From an uncultured Oscillospiraceae bacterium (lineage in GTDB: Bacteria; Bacillota; Clostridia; Oscillospirales; Acutalibacteraceae), in assembly GCA_948471095.1 (NCBI GenBank), contig CAOKRG010000027.1, positions 1 through 35,737 of the forward strand: a DNA stretch of 35,737 bases. Direction: 5' to 3'. The notes below the pieces were generated by a model that saw only the letters and a program-made list of their open reading frames with translations, did no database searches and was not told where the DNA came from. Positions 21,959-29,603 of this stretch are shown piece after piece. Numbering within the stretch: the stretch's first letter is position 1; every line of letters begins with the position of its first letter. Made by a program: the position numbers and the translations under genes.

Positions 21959-23134
21959 TTATTGGGGCTGGCCGATTACCCGCACCCGGATAATGGCTTC
22001 CTGGCTCTCCAGGGTCTGGGCCGCGCCGTCCACATCGCCGCTGCCTACGTCCAGCACGGTGTAGGCATAGCCGCCTCGGGATTTGCTCTGCATGTTCTCG
22101 ATGTTGATGCCCTTCTGGCCGCACACGGAGGTAAAGGTGGCGATGGCTCCCGGTACGTTCTGGTGGATGACGCAGATGCGGCGGGTGCCGGGCTCCCGGG
22201 CCATGGCAAGGCCGGACAGGTTCACGGAGTTTATAATGTTGCCGTTCTCCAGGTACTCCTTCATCTGGTCCACGGCCATCTGGGCGCAGTTGTCCTCGCT
22301 CTCCGGGGTGGAGGCCCCCAGGTGGGGCAGGCCGATCACGTTCTCCGCGCCGATCATCTCGTCGGCGGGGAAGTCCGTGGCATAGGCCGCCGCCTTGCCG
22401 GATGCCAGGGCCTCCAGCAGGGCGGCGCTGTCCACCAGCCCGCCCCGGGCCAGGTTGACGATGCGCACGCCGTCCTTCATCTTGGCCAGGGTCCCGGCGT
22501 TGATCATCCCCTTAGTCTCCGGGGTCTCCGGCAGGTGCAGGGTGATGTAGTCGCAGTTCTGGTAGATCTCATCCAGGGACAGGGACCGGTGCACGGACCG
22601 GGACAGCCGCCAGGCGGCGTCTACCGAGAGGAAGGGGTCATAGCCGTATACCTCCATACCCAGGGAGTGGGCGGCGTTGGCCACCAGAATGCCGATGGCC
22701 CCCAGGCCCACCACGCCCAGGGCCTTTCCGGCGATCTCCGGCCCGGCGAACTGGGACTTGCCCTTTTCCACCAGCTTGCCTACTTCCGCGCCCTGGCCCT
22801 TGAGGGTCTTCACCCAGTCCATGGCCGGGGCGATCTTCCGGGAGCAGAGCAGCAGGGCGCACAGCGCCAGCTCCTTCACGGCGTTGGCGTTGGCCCCGGG
22901 GGTATTGAAGACCACCACGCCCTTTTTGGCGCAGTCCTCCACCGGGATGTTGTTGGTGCCGGCCCCGGCCCGGGCAATGGCCAGCAGCGAGGGCTCCATC
23001 TCCCGTTCGTGCATGGAGGCGGAGCGCACCAGAATGCCCTCCGGGTCCTTCATCTCCGTGGAGAAGGTGTAGCTTTCCCCAAAGCGCTTGGTGCCGGTGG
23101 GGCTGATCTTATTGAGGCAGAGAATTTTATGCAT
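21959..23134 (-). CDS. serA: D-3-phosphoglycerate dehydrogenase with ACT domain
   Basis: Oxidises 3-phosphoglycerate with NAD in the first step of serine synthesis. The 391-residue protein has the NAD-binding VGLGAIGILVANAA (about residues 145-158). The catalytic Arg is in NLARGGLVD, with Glu in the following helix and His in LPHLGASTPESE. A C-terminal ACT domain starts near TRRICVIHQNVPG and probably gives serine feedback control. I chose ATG 23134, with GAAAGG nine bases upstream; an ATG three codons earlier touches that site. It lies downstream of serC and a GNAT gene on the same strand. Related hydroxyacid dehydrogenases exist, but adjacency to serC supports this call. Confidence 0.93.
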   Translation of the reverse strand: MHKILCLNKISPTGTKRFGESYTFSTEMKDPEGILVRSASMHEREMEPSLLAIARAGAGTNNIPVEDCAKKGVVVFNTPGANANAVKELALCALLLCSRKIAPAMDWVKTLKGQGAEVGKLVEKGKSQFAGPEIAGKALGVVGLGAIGILVANAAHSLGMEVYGYDPFLSVDAAWRLSRSVHRSLSLDEIYQNCDYITLHLPETPETKGMINAGTLAKMKDGVRIVNLARGGLVDSAALLEALASGKAAAYATDFPADEMIGAENVIGLPHLGASTPESEDNCAQMAVDQMKEYLENGNIINSVNLSGLAMAREPGTRRICVIHQNVPGAIATFTSVCGQKGINIENMQSKSRGGYAYTVLDVGSGDVDGAAQTLESQEAIIRVRVIGQPQ

Positions 23135-23253
23135 GGGTATCATCCTTTCAATAATTTCAAGGTAACAGAGAATAGGGCCATAAAGGGGTCAAGGGGGCCC
23201 CGCTGGGGCAACGCCCCCGCCCCCAGAGCCGCGTCCGTTTAACAACGTGCTCC

Positions 23254-23709
23254 TCACTCCGGGAACCACTTGACCTTCTGCACAAAGTTCTTCGCGTCCC
23301 CGTACCCGGCCCTGTCATAAAAGCGCCGGTGGGGCTCGTCGTTAACGGAGCTCAGCTCCACTCCCGCCGCGCCCCGCTCTTGGACCCGCCGCTCCGCCTC
23401 GGCCAGAAGCCGGGAGCCCAGGCCCCGGCCCTGGCGGGCGCGGGCGATGACGATTTCCTCCAGGATAAAGGAGGTCAAATCATCGTAGGGCTTGAAATAG
23501 CCCATGACGAAGCCCGCCGGTTCGCCGTCCTCTTCCAGCAGCAGGCCCCAGCCACCGTCCATGCCCAGCACCTGCCGGATGCGCCGCCCGGCAGTATCCT
23601 CTGTCCACTGGCCGTCCTCGCAGGCGTTGTAATAGCCGATATAGAAGGGCAGCACCGCCTCCGCGTCAAAGAGGCCCATCTCCCGGAAGGAAAGGCGTGC
23701 TTTATCCAT
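23254..23709 (-). CDS. GNAT-family N-acetyltransferase
   Basis: A 151-residue GNAT protein. EEIVIARARQGRGLGSRLLA (about residues 87-106) is the acetyl-CoA pyrophosphate-binding motif with Q/R-x-x-G-x-G/A. The end RFYDRAGYGDAKNFVQKVKWF is the usual helix with catalytic Tyr, then the last strand. Its start overlaps the serC stop by eight bases, so translation is coupled to serC. serA follows 119 bp downstream. Its substrate is unknown; placement between serC and serA hints at an amino acid or amine but proves nothing. Confidence 0.88.
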   Translation of the reverse strand: MDKARLSFREMGLFDAEAVLPFYIGYYNACEDGQWTEDTAGRRIRQVLGMDGGWGLLLEEDGEPAGFVMGYFKPYDDLTSFILEEIVIARARQGRGLGSRLLAEAERRVQERGAAGVELSSVNDEPHRRFYDRAGYGDAKNFVQKVKWFPE

Positions 23710-24787
23710 TGTTTTTCTCGAATTCCTTCATGAATTCCACCAGTTTGTGCACGCCCTCCGGGGGCATGGCGTTGTAGATGGAGGCCCGCATGCCGCCCAC
23801 GCTCCGGTGGCCCTTCAGGTTGACAAAACCGGCCTCTGTGCTCTCCTTCACGAACTTGGCGTCCAGGTCCGGGTCGCCGGTGACGAAGGTGACGTTCATA
23901 ATGGAGCGGCTGTCCTTCTGGGCGCAGGGCTTGAAGAGCTTGGAGCCGTCCAAAAAGTCATAGAGCTCCTGGGCCTTTTTCACGTTCCGCTCCTCCATAG
24001 CCTCCAGTCCGCCAATCTCGTCCCGAATCCACTCCAGCACCAGCTTGCAGATGTAGATGGGCCAGCAGGGCGGGGTGTTGTACATGGACTCGTTCTTGGC
24101 CATCACCCCATAGTTGAACATGGTGGGCGTGCCCTCCTGGGGCTCGCCGGTCAGGTCCTCCCGGACGATGACGATGGTAAGGCCCGCGGGGGCCACGTTC
24201 TTCTGGGCCCCGGCGTACAGCAGGCCGAACTTCGTCACGTCAATGGGCCGGCTGAGAATGCAGGAGGAGATATCCGCCACCAGGGGCACATCGCCGGTAT
24301 CGGGCAGGGTGTGCCAGGTGGTGCCGTAAATGGTGTTGTTCAGGCAGATGTGGAAGTAGTCCGCGTCCGGGCGGCACTCCGCCGGGTCGATGGCCGGGAT
24401 GTGGGAGAAATTGTCCTCCTTGGAGGAGGCCACGGCCTTGCAGTCGCCATACCGGGAGCCCTCCTGGAAGGCCTTGGTGGAAAACTGGCCGGAGAGCACG
24501 TAGTCCGCCTTATGAGACTTGGTCATCAGGTTCATGGGCACGGCGGCAAACTGGCTGGAAGCGCCCCCCTGCAAGAACAGCACCTTGTAGTTGTCCGGAA
24601 TGTTCATCACCTGGCGCAGAGCCGCCTCGGCCCCCTTGATGATGCCGTCATAGACCTTGGAACGGTGGGACATCTCCATCACGGACTGCCCGCTGCCCTG
24701 GTAGTCCAGCATTTCAGCGGCGGCCTTTTGCAGCACCGGCTCCGGCAGCATGGAGGGGCCTGCGGAAAAATTGTATACACGAGACAT
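23702..24787 (-). CDS. serC: Phosphoserine aminotransferase
   Basis: A PLP enzyme converting 3-phosphohydroxypyruvate and glutamate to phosphoserine, the second step of serine synthesis. The 361-residue protein starts SRVYNFSAGPSMLPEPVL, the family signature. GGASSQFAAVPMNL binds cofactor phosphate. The PLP Lys is in YAGAQKNVAPAGLTIV (about residue 197). HRSVGGMRASIYNAMP near the end holds the substrate-phosphate-binding residues. ATG 24787 has GGAGG eight bases upstream. It heads the minus-strand unit serC, GNAT, serA, with the rhamnose genes continuing in the same direction. No serB is visible. Confidence 0.96.
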   Translation of the reverse strand: MSRVYNFSAGPSMLPEPVLQKAAAEMLDYQGSGQSVMEMSHRSKVYDGIIKGAEAALRQVMNIPDNYKVLFLQGGASSQFAAVPMNLMTKSHKADYVLSGQFSTKAFQEGSRYGDCKAVASSKEDNFSHIPAIDPAECRPDADYFHICLNNTIYGTTWHTLPDTGDVPLVADISSCILSRPIDVTKFGLLYAGAQKNVAPAGLTIVIVREDLTGEPQEGTPTMFNYGVMAKNESMYNTPPCWPIYICKLVLEWIRDEIGGLEAMEERNVKKAQELYDFLDGSKLFKPCAQKDSRSIMNVTFVTGDPDLDAKFVKESTEAGFVNLKGHRSVGGMRASIYNAMPPEGVHKLVEFMKEFEKNNG

Positions 24788-24864
24788 AAACAATACCTCC
24801 CTGGGGAAAATTTGCGGCGAACTTTATTTACCCTATTAATATGATAAAGCTTTTACCTGCCATT

Positions 24865-24893
24865 ATTATAGCGTTTGGAGCCCCCAAATGCAA
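24865..24893 (-). promoter_or_regulatory. Sigma-A promoter of serC
   Basis: Minus strand: -35 TTGCAT (24888-24893), 17-bp spacer, -10 TATAAT (24865-24870). It is divergent from the hydrogenase-locus promoter, with the -35 boxes about 60 bp apart. No separate promoter is obvious before serA or rhaB. Confidence 0.82.
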
Positions 24894-24950
24894 GGAAAAC
24901 CAGGCGAAAAGCGGCCGGCATGGAAAAAAGCGGCGAATTCGATAAAATAT

Positions 24951-24980
24951 TTGCACTAGCGCCCCTATATATGTTATAAT
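24951..24980 (+). promoter_or_regulatory. Sigma-A promoter of the hydrogenase-associated regulatory block
   Basis: -35 TTGCAC (24951-24956), 18-bp spacer, -10 TATAAT (24975-24980). The start point lies about 90 bp before the first DRTGG gene. Confidence 0.78.
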
Positions 24981-25076
24981 AACGGCAGAGACTTTGCTCC
25001 CGGGAGGCGGGGCCCATCAGAGCGCCCGCGCCCTCCCTTTGCATCCCCTTAATCCTGAAAGTTTGGAGGAAACACT

Positions 25077-25427
25077 ATGCAAGTAAAGGACATCGTAGAC
25101 ATCTTGAAATGCCAGGTGCTCATAGAGGGCGACCTGGAGCAGGAGGTCAAAACCGCCTGCGGCAGCGACATGATGAGCGACGTGCTGGCCTTTGTCAAGG
25201 ACCAGTCCGTGCTGCTGACCGGGCTTATGAACCCCCAGGTGGTGCGCACGGCGGAGATGATGGACATGCACTGCATCATCTTCGTGCGGGGCAAGCCCGT
25301 GAACCAGCAGGTGCTGGACCTGGCCGAGATGAAGGACATGACCGTGCTCTCCACGCCCTACCGGATGTTCACCGCCTGCGGGCTGCTGTTCGAGGGCGGG
25401 CTGAGGGGAGGCTGCGATATCCAATGA
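25077..25427 (+). CDS. DRTGG-domain protein, hydrogenase-associated
   Basis: A 116-residue stand-alone DRTGG-type domain (MQVKDIVDILKCQVLIEGD at the start; VLAFVKDQSVLLTGL in the middle). Such domains occur in phosphotransacetylase and HPr-kinase-like proteins and are thought to bind a small ligand or nucleotide. GGAGGA precedes the start. It overlaps the ATPase gene by four bases (ATGA). A second DRTGG gene lies at 27664. In Clostridia these short proteins are regularly found with [FeFe]-hydrogenase genes, so a sensing or partner-switching role is plausible but unproven. Confidence 0.82.
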   Translation: MQVKDIVDILKCQVLIEGDLEQEVKTACGSDMMSDVLAFVKDQSVLLTGLMNPQVVRTAEMMDMHCIIFVRGKPVNQQVLDLAEMKDMTVLSTPYRMFTACGLLFEGGLRGGCDIQ

Positions 25428-25855
25428 GTATGCTGCATTTGGAATATCAGGTGCCTGGCGACGACTTCACCCGGGCGGGCGAGGCCAGCGGCGACGTGAA
25501 GCACAAGCTGAAAAAGCTGGGCTACGAGCCGGACGCCATCCGCCGGGTGGCCATCGCCATGTACGAGGGGGAGATCAACCTGGTCATCCACGGCGGCGGC
25601 GGCGAGGCCGTGGTGGACGTGGACCCGGACCGGGTGGACATCGCCCTCATCGACCAGGGGCCGGGCATTCCGGACGTGGAGCAGGCCATGCAGGCGGGCT
25701 GGTCCACCGCCCCGGACAATGTGCGGGCCCTGGGCTTCGGCGCGGGCATGGGCCTGCCCAACATGAAGAAATATACCGACGAGATGACCATCGATTCCAC
25801 GGTAGGGGTGGGGACCACGGTGAAGATGACCGTCGTCCCCGGCAGGAAGGGGTAG
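25424..25855 (+). CDS. Anti-sigma-factor-like ATP-binding protein (RsbW/SpoIIAB type)
   Basis: A 143-residue GHKL/HATPase protein. The N box is in RVAIAMYEGEINLVIH (Glu and Asn), the G1 box is DQGPGIPD, and the G2 box is GFGAGMGLPNMKK. All ATP-binding elements are present, and no receiver or dimerisation domain is attached, which is the architecture of serine kinases/anti-sigma factors. It begins inside the stop of the DRTGG gene, so the two are translated together. Its target may be a partner in the hydrogenase locus rather than a sigma factor; no anti-anti-sigma (STAS) gene is seen. Confidence 0.88.
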   Translation: MSMLHLEYQVPGDDFTRAGEASGDVKHKLKKLGYEPDAIRRVAIAMYEGEINLVIHGGGGEAVVDVDPDRVDIALIDQGPGIPDVEQAMQAGWSTAPDNVRALGFGAGMGLPNMKKYTDEMTIDSTVGVGTTVKMTVVPGRKG

Positions 25856-25868
25856 GGCGTCCATCGCG

Positions 25869-25985
25869 GCCCAGGGGCTTGCAACATTCGCCTTGCGAAG
25901 TTGACGTTCGCTTTGCGAAGTTTGACGTTCGCTCCGCGAAGTTGACGTTCGCTCCGCGAAGTCAGGCCTTTTGGCGGGACAGCCG
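25869..25985 (+). repeat. Interspersed hairpin element A, array-rich copy
   Basis: After GCGGCCCAGGGGCTTGCAAC, GCGAAG recurs at 25895, 25915, 25936 and 25956. The hairpin arms TTCGC and GCGAA are constant while the loop triplet changes (CTT, TTT, TCC, TCC). The closing stem arm is degraded (AGGCCTTTTGG). The rest of 25986-26170 holds further short hairpins (for example GTGGGAC/GTCCCAC near 26150) and no gene. Confidence 0.85.
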
Positions 25986-26170
25986 GCCCCTTCCATAGCG
26001 GCTGGCCACGGTAAGCGGTCCACTGTTTCCGCTGCGCGGAAAGGCGTTAGAGAACGCGGCGCGGTCCGGGCGGCGCTATAGACGCTTCGCGTATGAACGG
26101 CTGCGATGCTCTAAGCAGAGATACCTGCGCCGCGTAAGGGCAAGGCCGTGGGACTTTGTCCCACACCCTA

Positions 26171-26225
26171 GGTAAGGAACTTTTTGAAAAAAGTTCCTTA
26201 CCAATCTTCAAAAACTTTTGCCGCT
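26171..26225 (+). repeat. Interspersed hairpin element C, 15-bp stem copy
   Basis: GGTAAGGAACTTTTT (26171-26185) and AAAAAGTTCCTTACC (26188-26202) pair perfectly around loop GA, followed by the tail CTTCAAAAACTTTTGCCGC. It lies about 115 bp before the sensory-type hydrogenase start codon. Confidence 0.85.
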
Positions 26226-26315
26226 TTTGTTGCCATCAACGTTTTGAAATTCTGCTCCGCGGGCCGCCGCGGGTTCCGGCCGGGCTTGCCCGCGGAGAAG
26301 GAGGAAGATCTAACC

Positions 26316-27638
26316 ATGTTTTACCATTCCGTCATACTAAAAGAAGATAAATGCGTGGGCTGCACCAACTGCGTGAAGCGCTGCCCCACCGAGGCCATCC
26401 GCATCCGGAACGGCAAGGCCTCCATCGCCACCGAGCGCTGCATCGACTGCGGCGAGTGCATCCGCATCTGCCCCCACCACGCCAAGCGGGCCCAGTTCAC
26501 CCACCTGGAGGACCTGGAAAAGTTCAAGTACCGCATCGCCCTGCCCGCGCCCTCCCTGTACGGGCAGTTCAACAACCTGGACGACATCGACTATGTGCTC
26601 ACGGGCCTGAAAAAGATGGGCTTCGACCAGGTGTACGAGGTCTCCCGGGCGGCGGAGCTGGTCAGCGAGGCCACCCGCAAGCTGATGTACAATTCCGAGG
26701 CCTCCCTGCCCCTGCCCCGGCCCATCATCAGCTCGGCCTGTCCGGCGGTGGTGCGGCTCATCCGGGTGCGCTTTCCGGACCTGTGCGACCATGTGCTGCC
26801 CCTCAAGTCCCCCATGGAGACCGCCGCCCTGATGGCCAAGGAGGAGGCCATGGAGAAGACCGGCCTGCGGGAGAAGGACGTCGGCTGCTTCTTCATCACC
26901 CCCTGCCCGGCCAAGGTGACGGACATCAAAATGCCCCTGGGCATGGAAAAGTCCAATGTGGACGGGGCCATCGCCATCAGCGAGGTGTTCCCCACCCTGA
27001 GCCATACCATGGACCGGCTGGAAAGCGTGGAGCCCATCGCCAACTCCGGCGTCATCGGGGTGGGCTGGTCCACCAGCGGGGGCGAGTCCGCCGCGCTGCT
27101 TAACGAAAAGTACTTAGCCGCCGACGGCATTGAGAACGTGATCCGGGTGCTGGAAGAGGTGGAGGACGAGCGCATCGGCGACCTGGACTTCATCGAGCTG
27201 AACGCCTGCGCCGGGGGCTGCGTGGGGGGCGTGCTGTGCGTGGAGAACCCCTATGTGGCCAAGGCCCGCATCCAGCGGCTGCGCAAGTACCTGCCCGTCA
27301 GCCAGAACCACCTGGCCGGAGGCCCGGTGCCCGGCAAAATGGAGTGGGACGGGGAGCTGGAATTCTCCAACGTGATGACCCTTTCCAGCGACCTCTCCGA
27401 GGCCATGCGGATGATGGTGGAGATCGAGGGGCTGGAAGAGGAGCTGCCGGGGCTGGACTGCGGGGCCTGCGGGGCCCCCACCTGCCGGGCCTTCGCGGAG
27501 GACGTGGTGAAGGGCGCGTGCAAAAAAACGGACTGCGTCTTCATTTACCGCAAGCAGATGCAGAAGGTGGCCAGCACCCTCTCCGAGCTGGAAAACGGCT
27601 TGGGCTGGCACCCCTGTGAAGAAAAGAACGAACCATAA
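26316..27638 (+). CDS. Sensory-type [FeFe]-hydrogenase-like H-cluster protein
   Basis: A 440-residue protein. Two [4Fe-4S] ferredoxin motifs come first (CVGCTNCVKRCP; CIDCGECIRICP, residues 13-55). A hydrogenase large-subunit domain follows, and a CGACGAPTCRAF Fe-S domain closes it (about residues 385-415). The H-cluster loops are divergent: SSACPAV (canonical TSCCPxW), TPCPAKVTD (MPCxxKxxE) and LNACAGGCVGG (MACxxGCxxGGG). All four cluster Cys remain, but the proton-relay Cys and the conserved Met and Glu are replaced. That pattern fits regulatory or low-activity hydrogenases. ATG 26316 has AAGGAGGA upstream; the frame continues to 26184 through repeat DNA and is not credible there. It precedes DRTGG and PHP genes. 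Confidence 0.88.
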   Translation: MFYHSVILKEDKCVGCTNCVKRCPTEAIRIRNGKASIATERCIDCGECIRICPHHAKRAQFTHLEDLEKFKYRIALPAPSLYGQFNNLDDIDYVLTGLKKMGFDQVYEVSRAAELVSEATRKLMYNSEASLPLPRPIISSACPAVVRLIRVRFPDLCDHVLPLKSPMETAALMAKEEAMEKTGLREKDVGCFFITPCPAKVTDIKMPLGMEKSNVDGAIAISEVFPTLSHTMDRLESVEPIANSGVIGVGWSTSGGESAALLNEKYLAADGIENVIRVLEEVEDERIGDLDFIELNACAGGCVGGVLCVENPYVAKARIQRLRKYLPVSQNHLAGGPVPGKMEWDGELEFSNVMTLSSDLSEAMRMMVEIEGLEEELPGLDCGACGAPTCRAFAEDVVKGACKKTDCVFIYRKQMQKVASTLSELENGLGWHPCEEKNEP

Positions 27639-27663
27639 TTACACGCAAAGGAGAGGAAGACTT

Positions 27664-28023
27664 ATGACCATCAACGATCTGGCCCAGGCCTGCGGCTGGA
27701 AGCTGCTGGCCGGAGAGGACGGCCAGGAAAACGAAGTGGACGGCTGCTACATCGGCGACCTGCTCAGCTGGGTGATGGGCCGGGCCCAGTCCGGCAATGT
27801 GTGGCTCACCGTAATGGGCAACCTGAACGCCATCGCCGTGGCCGCTTTGGCCGACGTGTCCGGCATCGTCCTGTGCGAGGACTCCGCCCTGGACCCGGAC
27901 GCCAAAAAGCGGGCCGGCATGCAGGGCATCCCCGTCTATGGCTGCTCCCCCAACCTCTACCAGACCGCCGTCAGCGTCTATGAACAGATCAGCGGCCTGG
28001 CGGAGCAGCTGGCGGACATTTAA
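27664..28023 (+). CDS. Second DRTGG-domain protein, hydrogenase-associated
   Basis: A 119-residue paralogue-like partner of the 25077 gene. MTINDLAQACGWKLLAG resembles its start. VDGCYIGDLLSWVMGRAQSGNVWLTVMGN is the DRTGG core, and the end is PVYGCSPNLYQTAVSVYEQI. AAAGGAG precedes ATG 27664. It lies 25 bp after the H-cluster protein and three bp before the PHP gene. Ligand unknown; a small-molecule switch in the hydrogenase signalling block is inference. Confidence 0.83.
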   Translation: MTINDLAQACGWKLLAGEDGQENEVDGCYIGDLLSWVMGRAQSGNVWLTVMGNLNAIAVAALADVSGIVLCEDSALDPDAKKRAGMQGIPVYGCSPNLYQTAVSVYEQISGLAEQLADI

Positions 28024-28026
28024 CGT

Positions 28027-28758
28027 ATGAAGGAGTATTTTTACGACTTTCACATCCACTCCTGCCTCTCCCCCTGCGGGGACAACGACATGACCCCCAA
28101 CAACCTGGTGGGCATGGCCGCCGTCATGGGCCTGGACATTATCGCCATTACGGACCACAACTCCTGCAAAAACGCCCCCGCCGTGCTGGCCGTGGCGGAG
28201 GAGGCCGGTATTCTGGCCCTGCCGGGCATGGAGCTGTGCACCGCCGAGGAGGCCCATGTGGTCTGCCTGTTCGAGACCCTGGAGGGTGCTATGGAGTTTG
28301 ACCGCTACATATATGATACTATGCCCCACATTCAAAACAAGCCGGAGATCTTCGGCGAGCAGCGCGTTCTGGACGCGGAGGACCGGCTGGTAGGCGCCTT
28401 GGACGATCTTTTGCTGGTGTCCTCCTTTGTGGCGGTGGACGATGTGAAGCGGCTGGCGGAGGAATATGGGGGCACGGCCTTTCCCGCCCACGTGGACCGG
28501 GACTCCTACAGCGTCCTCGCGGCCCTGGGGAGCATCCCCCCCGAGGGCGGCTACACCGTGGCCGAGGTCACCCGGGAGGCGGACCTGGAGGCCCTGCTGG
28601 CCCAGCACCCGGAGCTGCGGGGCATGGGCGTCGTCCGGGACTCGGACAGCCACTATTTAGATACCCTGGCCGGGTCCCAGGCGAAAACCATCGCCCTGCC
28701 CGAGCGCACCGCCAAGGCGGTGCTGGCAGCCCTGCAAAACGGCATATCAAACCCATAA
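28027..28758 (+). CDS. PHP-domain phosphoesterase
   Basis: A 243-residue PHP (polymerase and histidinol phosphatase) domain protein. DFHIHSCLSPCGDNDMTP (about residues 7-24) supplies the first metal-binding His pair. IIAITDHNS has Asp-His, LALPGMELCTAEEAHVVCLF has the Glu and His ligands, and GVVRDSDSHYLD is the closing Asp-x-His. Such enzymes hydrolyse phosphate esters or cyclic phosphodiesters. No clear ribosome binding site precedes the start, three bases after the DRTGG stop, so translation is probably coupled. It could reset a signal made by the neighbouring ATPases. Substrate unknown. Confidence 0.9.
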   Translation: MKEYFYDFHIHSCLSPCGDNDMTPNNLVGMAAVMGLDIIAITDHNSCKNAPAVLAVAEEAGILALPGMELCTAEEAHVVCLFETLEGAMEFDRYIYDTMPHIQNKPEIFGEQRVLDAEDRLVGALDDLLLVSSFVAVDDVKRLAEEYGGTAFPAHVDRDSYSVLAALGSIPPEGGYTVAEVTREADLEALLAQHPELRGMGVVRDSDSHYLDTLAGSQAKTIALPERTAKAVLAALQNGISNP

Positions 28759-28872
28759 TATCGATATCGCGGTAACTATTGCCAATTATATCGATAAAAT
28801 TTGTTGGAAATTGTTGTTCTTTTGGTTTTAATTCTTTTAAAGAATTAAAAATGGCCCCAACTTTGCTATATT
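28758..28872 (+). promoter_or_regulatory. AT-rich control region before hndA: paired ATCGAT sites, 25-bp palindrome, extended -10
   Basis: ATATCGATAT (28758-28767) and ATATCGATAA (28788-28797) lie 30 bp apart, on one face of the helix. A perfect 25-bp palindrome follows: TTTTAATTCTTT (28826-28837), T, AAAGAATTAAAA (28839-28850). An extended -10, TGC-TATATT, ends at 28872 with no clear -35, so the palindrome covers the -35 region. This suggests an internal, regulated promoter for the catalytic block. Confidence 0.6.
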
Positions 28873-28918
28873 ACCTACAGACACCCGACACGAAGACAAG
28901 AAAGGAAGATGGTCGATT

Positions 28919-29416
28919 ATGCAAAAACGTATCAGCTCTCTGCCGTTTCATGATACCGCCGAGCAGGCTCAAAAGCTTGACGAAGTCATAAATGGCCTCA
29001 AGGGCCAGCCCGGCGCGGTTATGCCCGCCCTGCACCAGGCCCAGGACATCTACGGCTACCTGCCGCTGGAGGTCCAGAAGAAGATCGCCGACGGACTGGA
29101 CGTGCCCCTGGAGGAGGTCTACGGCGTTTCCACCTTCTATTCCCAGTTCTCCCTAACGCCCAAGGGCCGCAACCACATCTCCGTGTGCCTGGGCACCGCC
29201 TGCTACGTAAAGGGCTCCGACAAGGTGCTGGACCGGATTGTCGAAAAGCTGCACATCCAGCCCGAAGAGTGCACCGAGGACGGCCTGTTCTCCCTGACGG
29301 CCTGCCGGTGCATCGGCGCCTGCGGCCTGGCCCCGGTTATGATGATCAACGAGGACGTTTACGGCCGCCTGGCCCCCGAGGACGTGGACGGCATTTTGGA
29401 TAAGTACCGGGAGTAA
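28919..29416 (+). CDS. hndA: HndA/NuoE-like [2Fe-2S] subunit of electron-bifurcating hydrogenase
   Basis: A 165-residue thioredoxin-like ferredoxin subunit. The [2Fe-2S] ligands are in CLGTACYVKG (Cys-x4-Cys) and ACRCIGACGLAP (Cys-x3-Cys), as in the 24-kDa complex I subunit and HydC/HndA. The N-terminal helical part has PALHQAQDIYGYLPLEVQ, typical of NuoE. It passes electrons between the flavin subunit and the rest of the complex. GAAAGGAAG precedes the start. It opens the catalytic block, followed by a 48-aa ORF, an ATPase, hndB, hndC and hndD. The name hydC would serve equally well. Confidence 0.93.
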   Translation: MQKRISSLPFHDTAEQAQKLDEVINGLKGQPGAVMPALHQAQDIYGYLPLEVQKKIADGLDVPLEEVYGVSTFYSQFSLTPKGRNHISVCLGTACYVKGSDKVLDRIVEKLHIQPEECTEDGLFSLTACRCIGACGLAPVMMINEDVYGRLAPEDVDGILDKYRE

Positions 29417-29445
29417 GCCTTTGAAGACGGGAGATGGATCACGGC

Positions 29446-29592
29446 ATGACAGACGCGCAGTTCAAGGTCTTTCTGGAGCTTTTGGCCCAGCTGGTGGAGG
29501 CCAAGGCCGATACCGGCAGCGAGGCCGCCGGTATCATCCGGCAGGCGAAGGACGAAGTGGAATGGTGGTCTATTTTCAAAAATAATCAGTAA
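29446..29592 (+). CDS. Small 48-aa protein between hndA and the ATPase
   Basis: A short ORF (MTDAQFKVFLELLAQLVEAK at the start, ending EWWSIFKNNQ) preceded by GGGAGATGG. It fits exactly between hndA (29 bp) and the next gene (11 bp). The predicted product is one amphipathic helix with a Trp-Trp end and no Cys, so it is not an Fe-S protein. An in-frame ATG four codons upstream touches the ribosome binding site and is less likely. The snug fit and good start signal make it likely real; function unknown, perhaps a partner of the adjacent ATPase. Confidence 0.7.
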   Translation: MTDAQFKVFLELLAQLVEAKADTGSEAAGIIRQAKDEVEWWSIFKNNQ

Positions 29593-29603
29593 GGAGCGCC
29601 GCC

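Noticed and set aside
26184-26315. N-terminal extension of the sensory-type hydrogenase
   Set aside because: These codons cover element C and low-complexity DNA; ATG 26316 has a strong ribosome binding site and gives the ferredoxin-type start.
28758-28872. Rex (NADH-sensing) operator upstream of hndA
   Set aside because: No TTGTTAA-N4-TTAACAA-like site is present; the palindromes there have different sequences.
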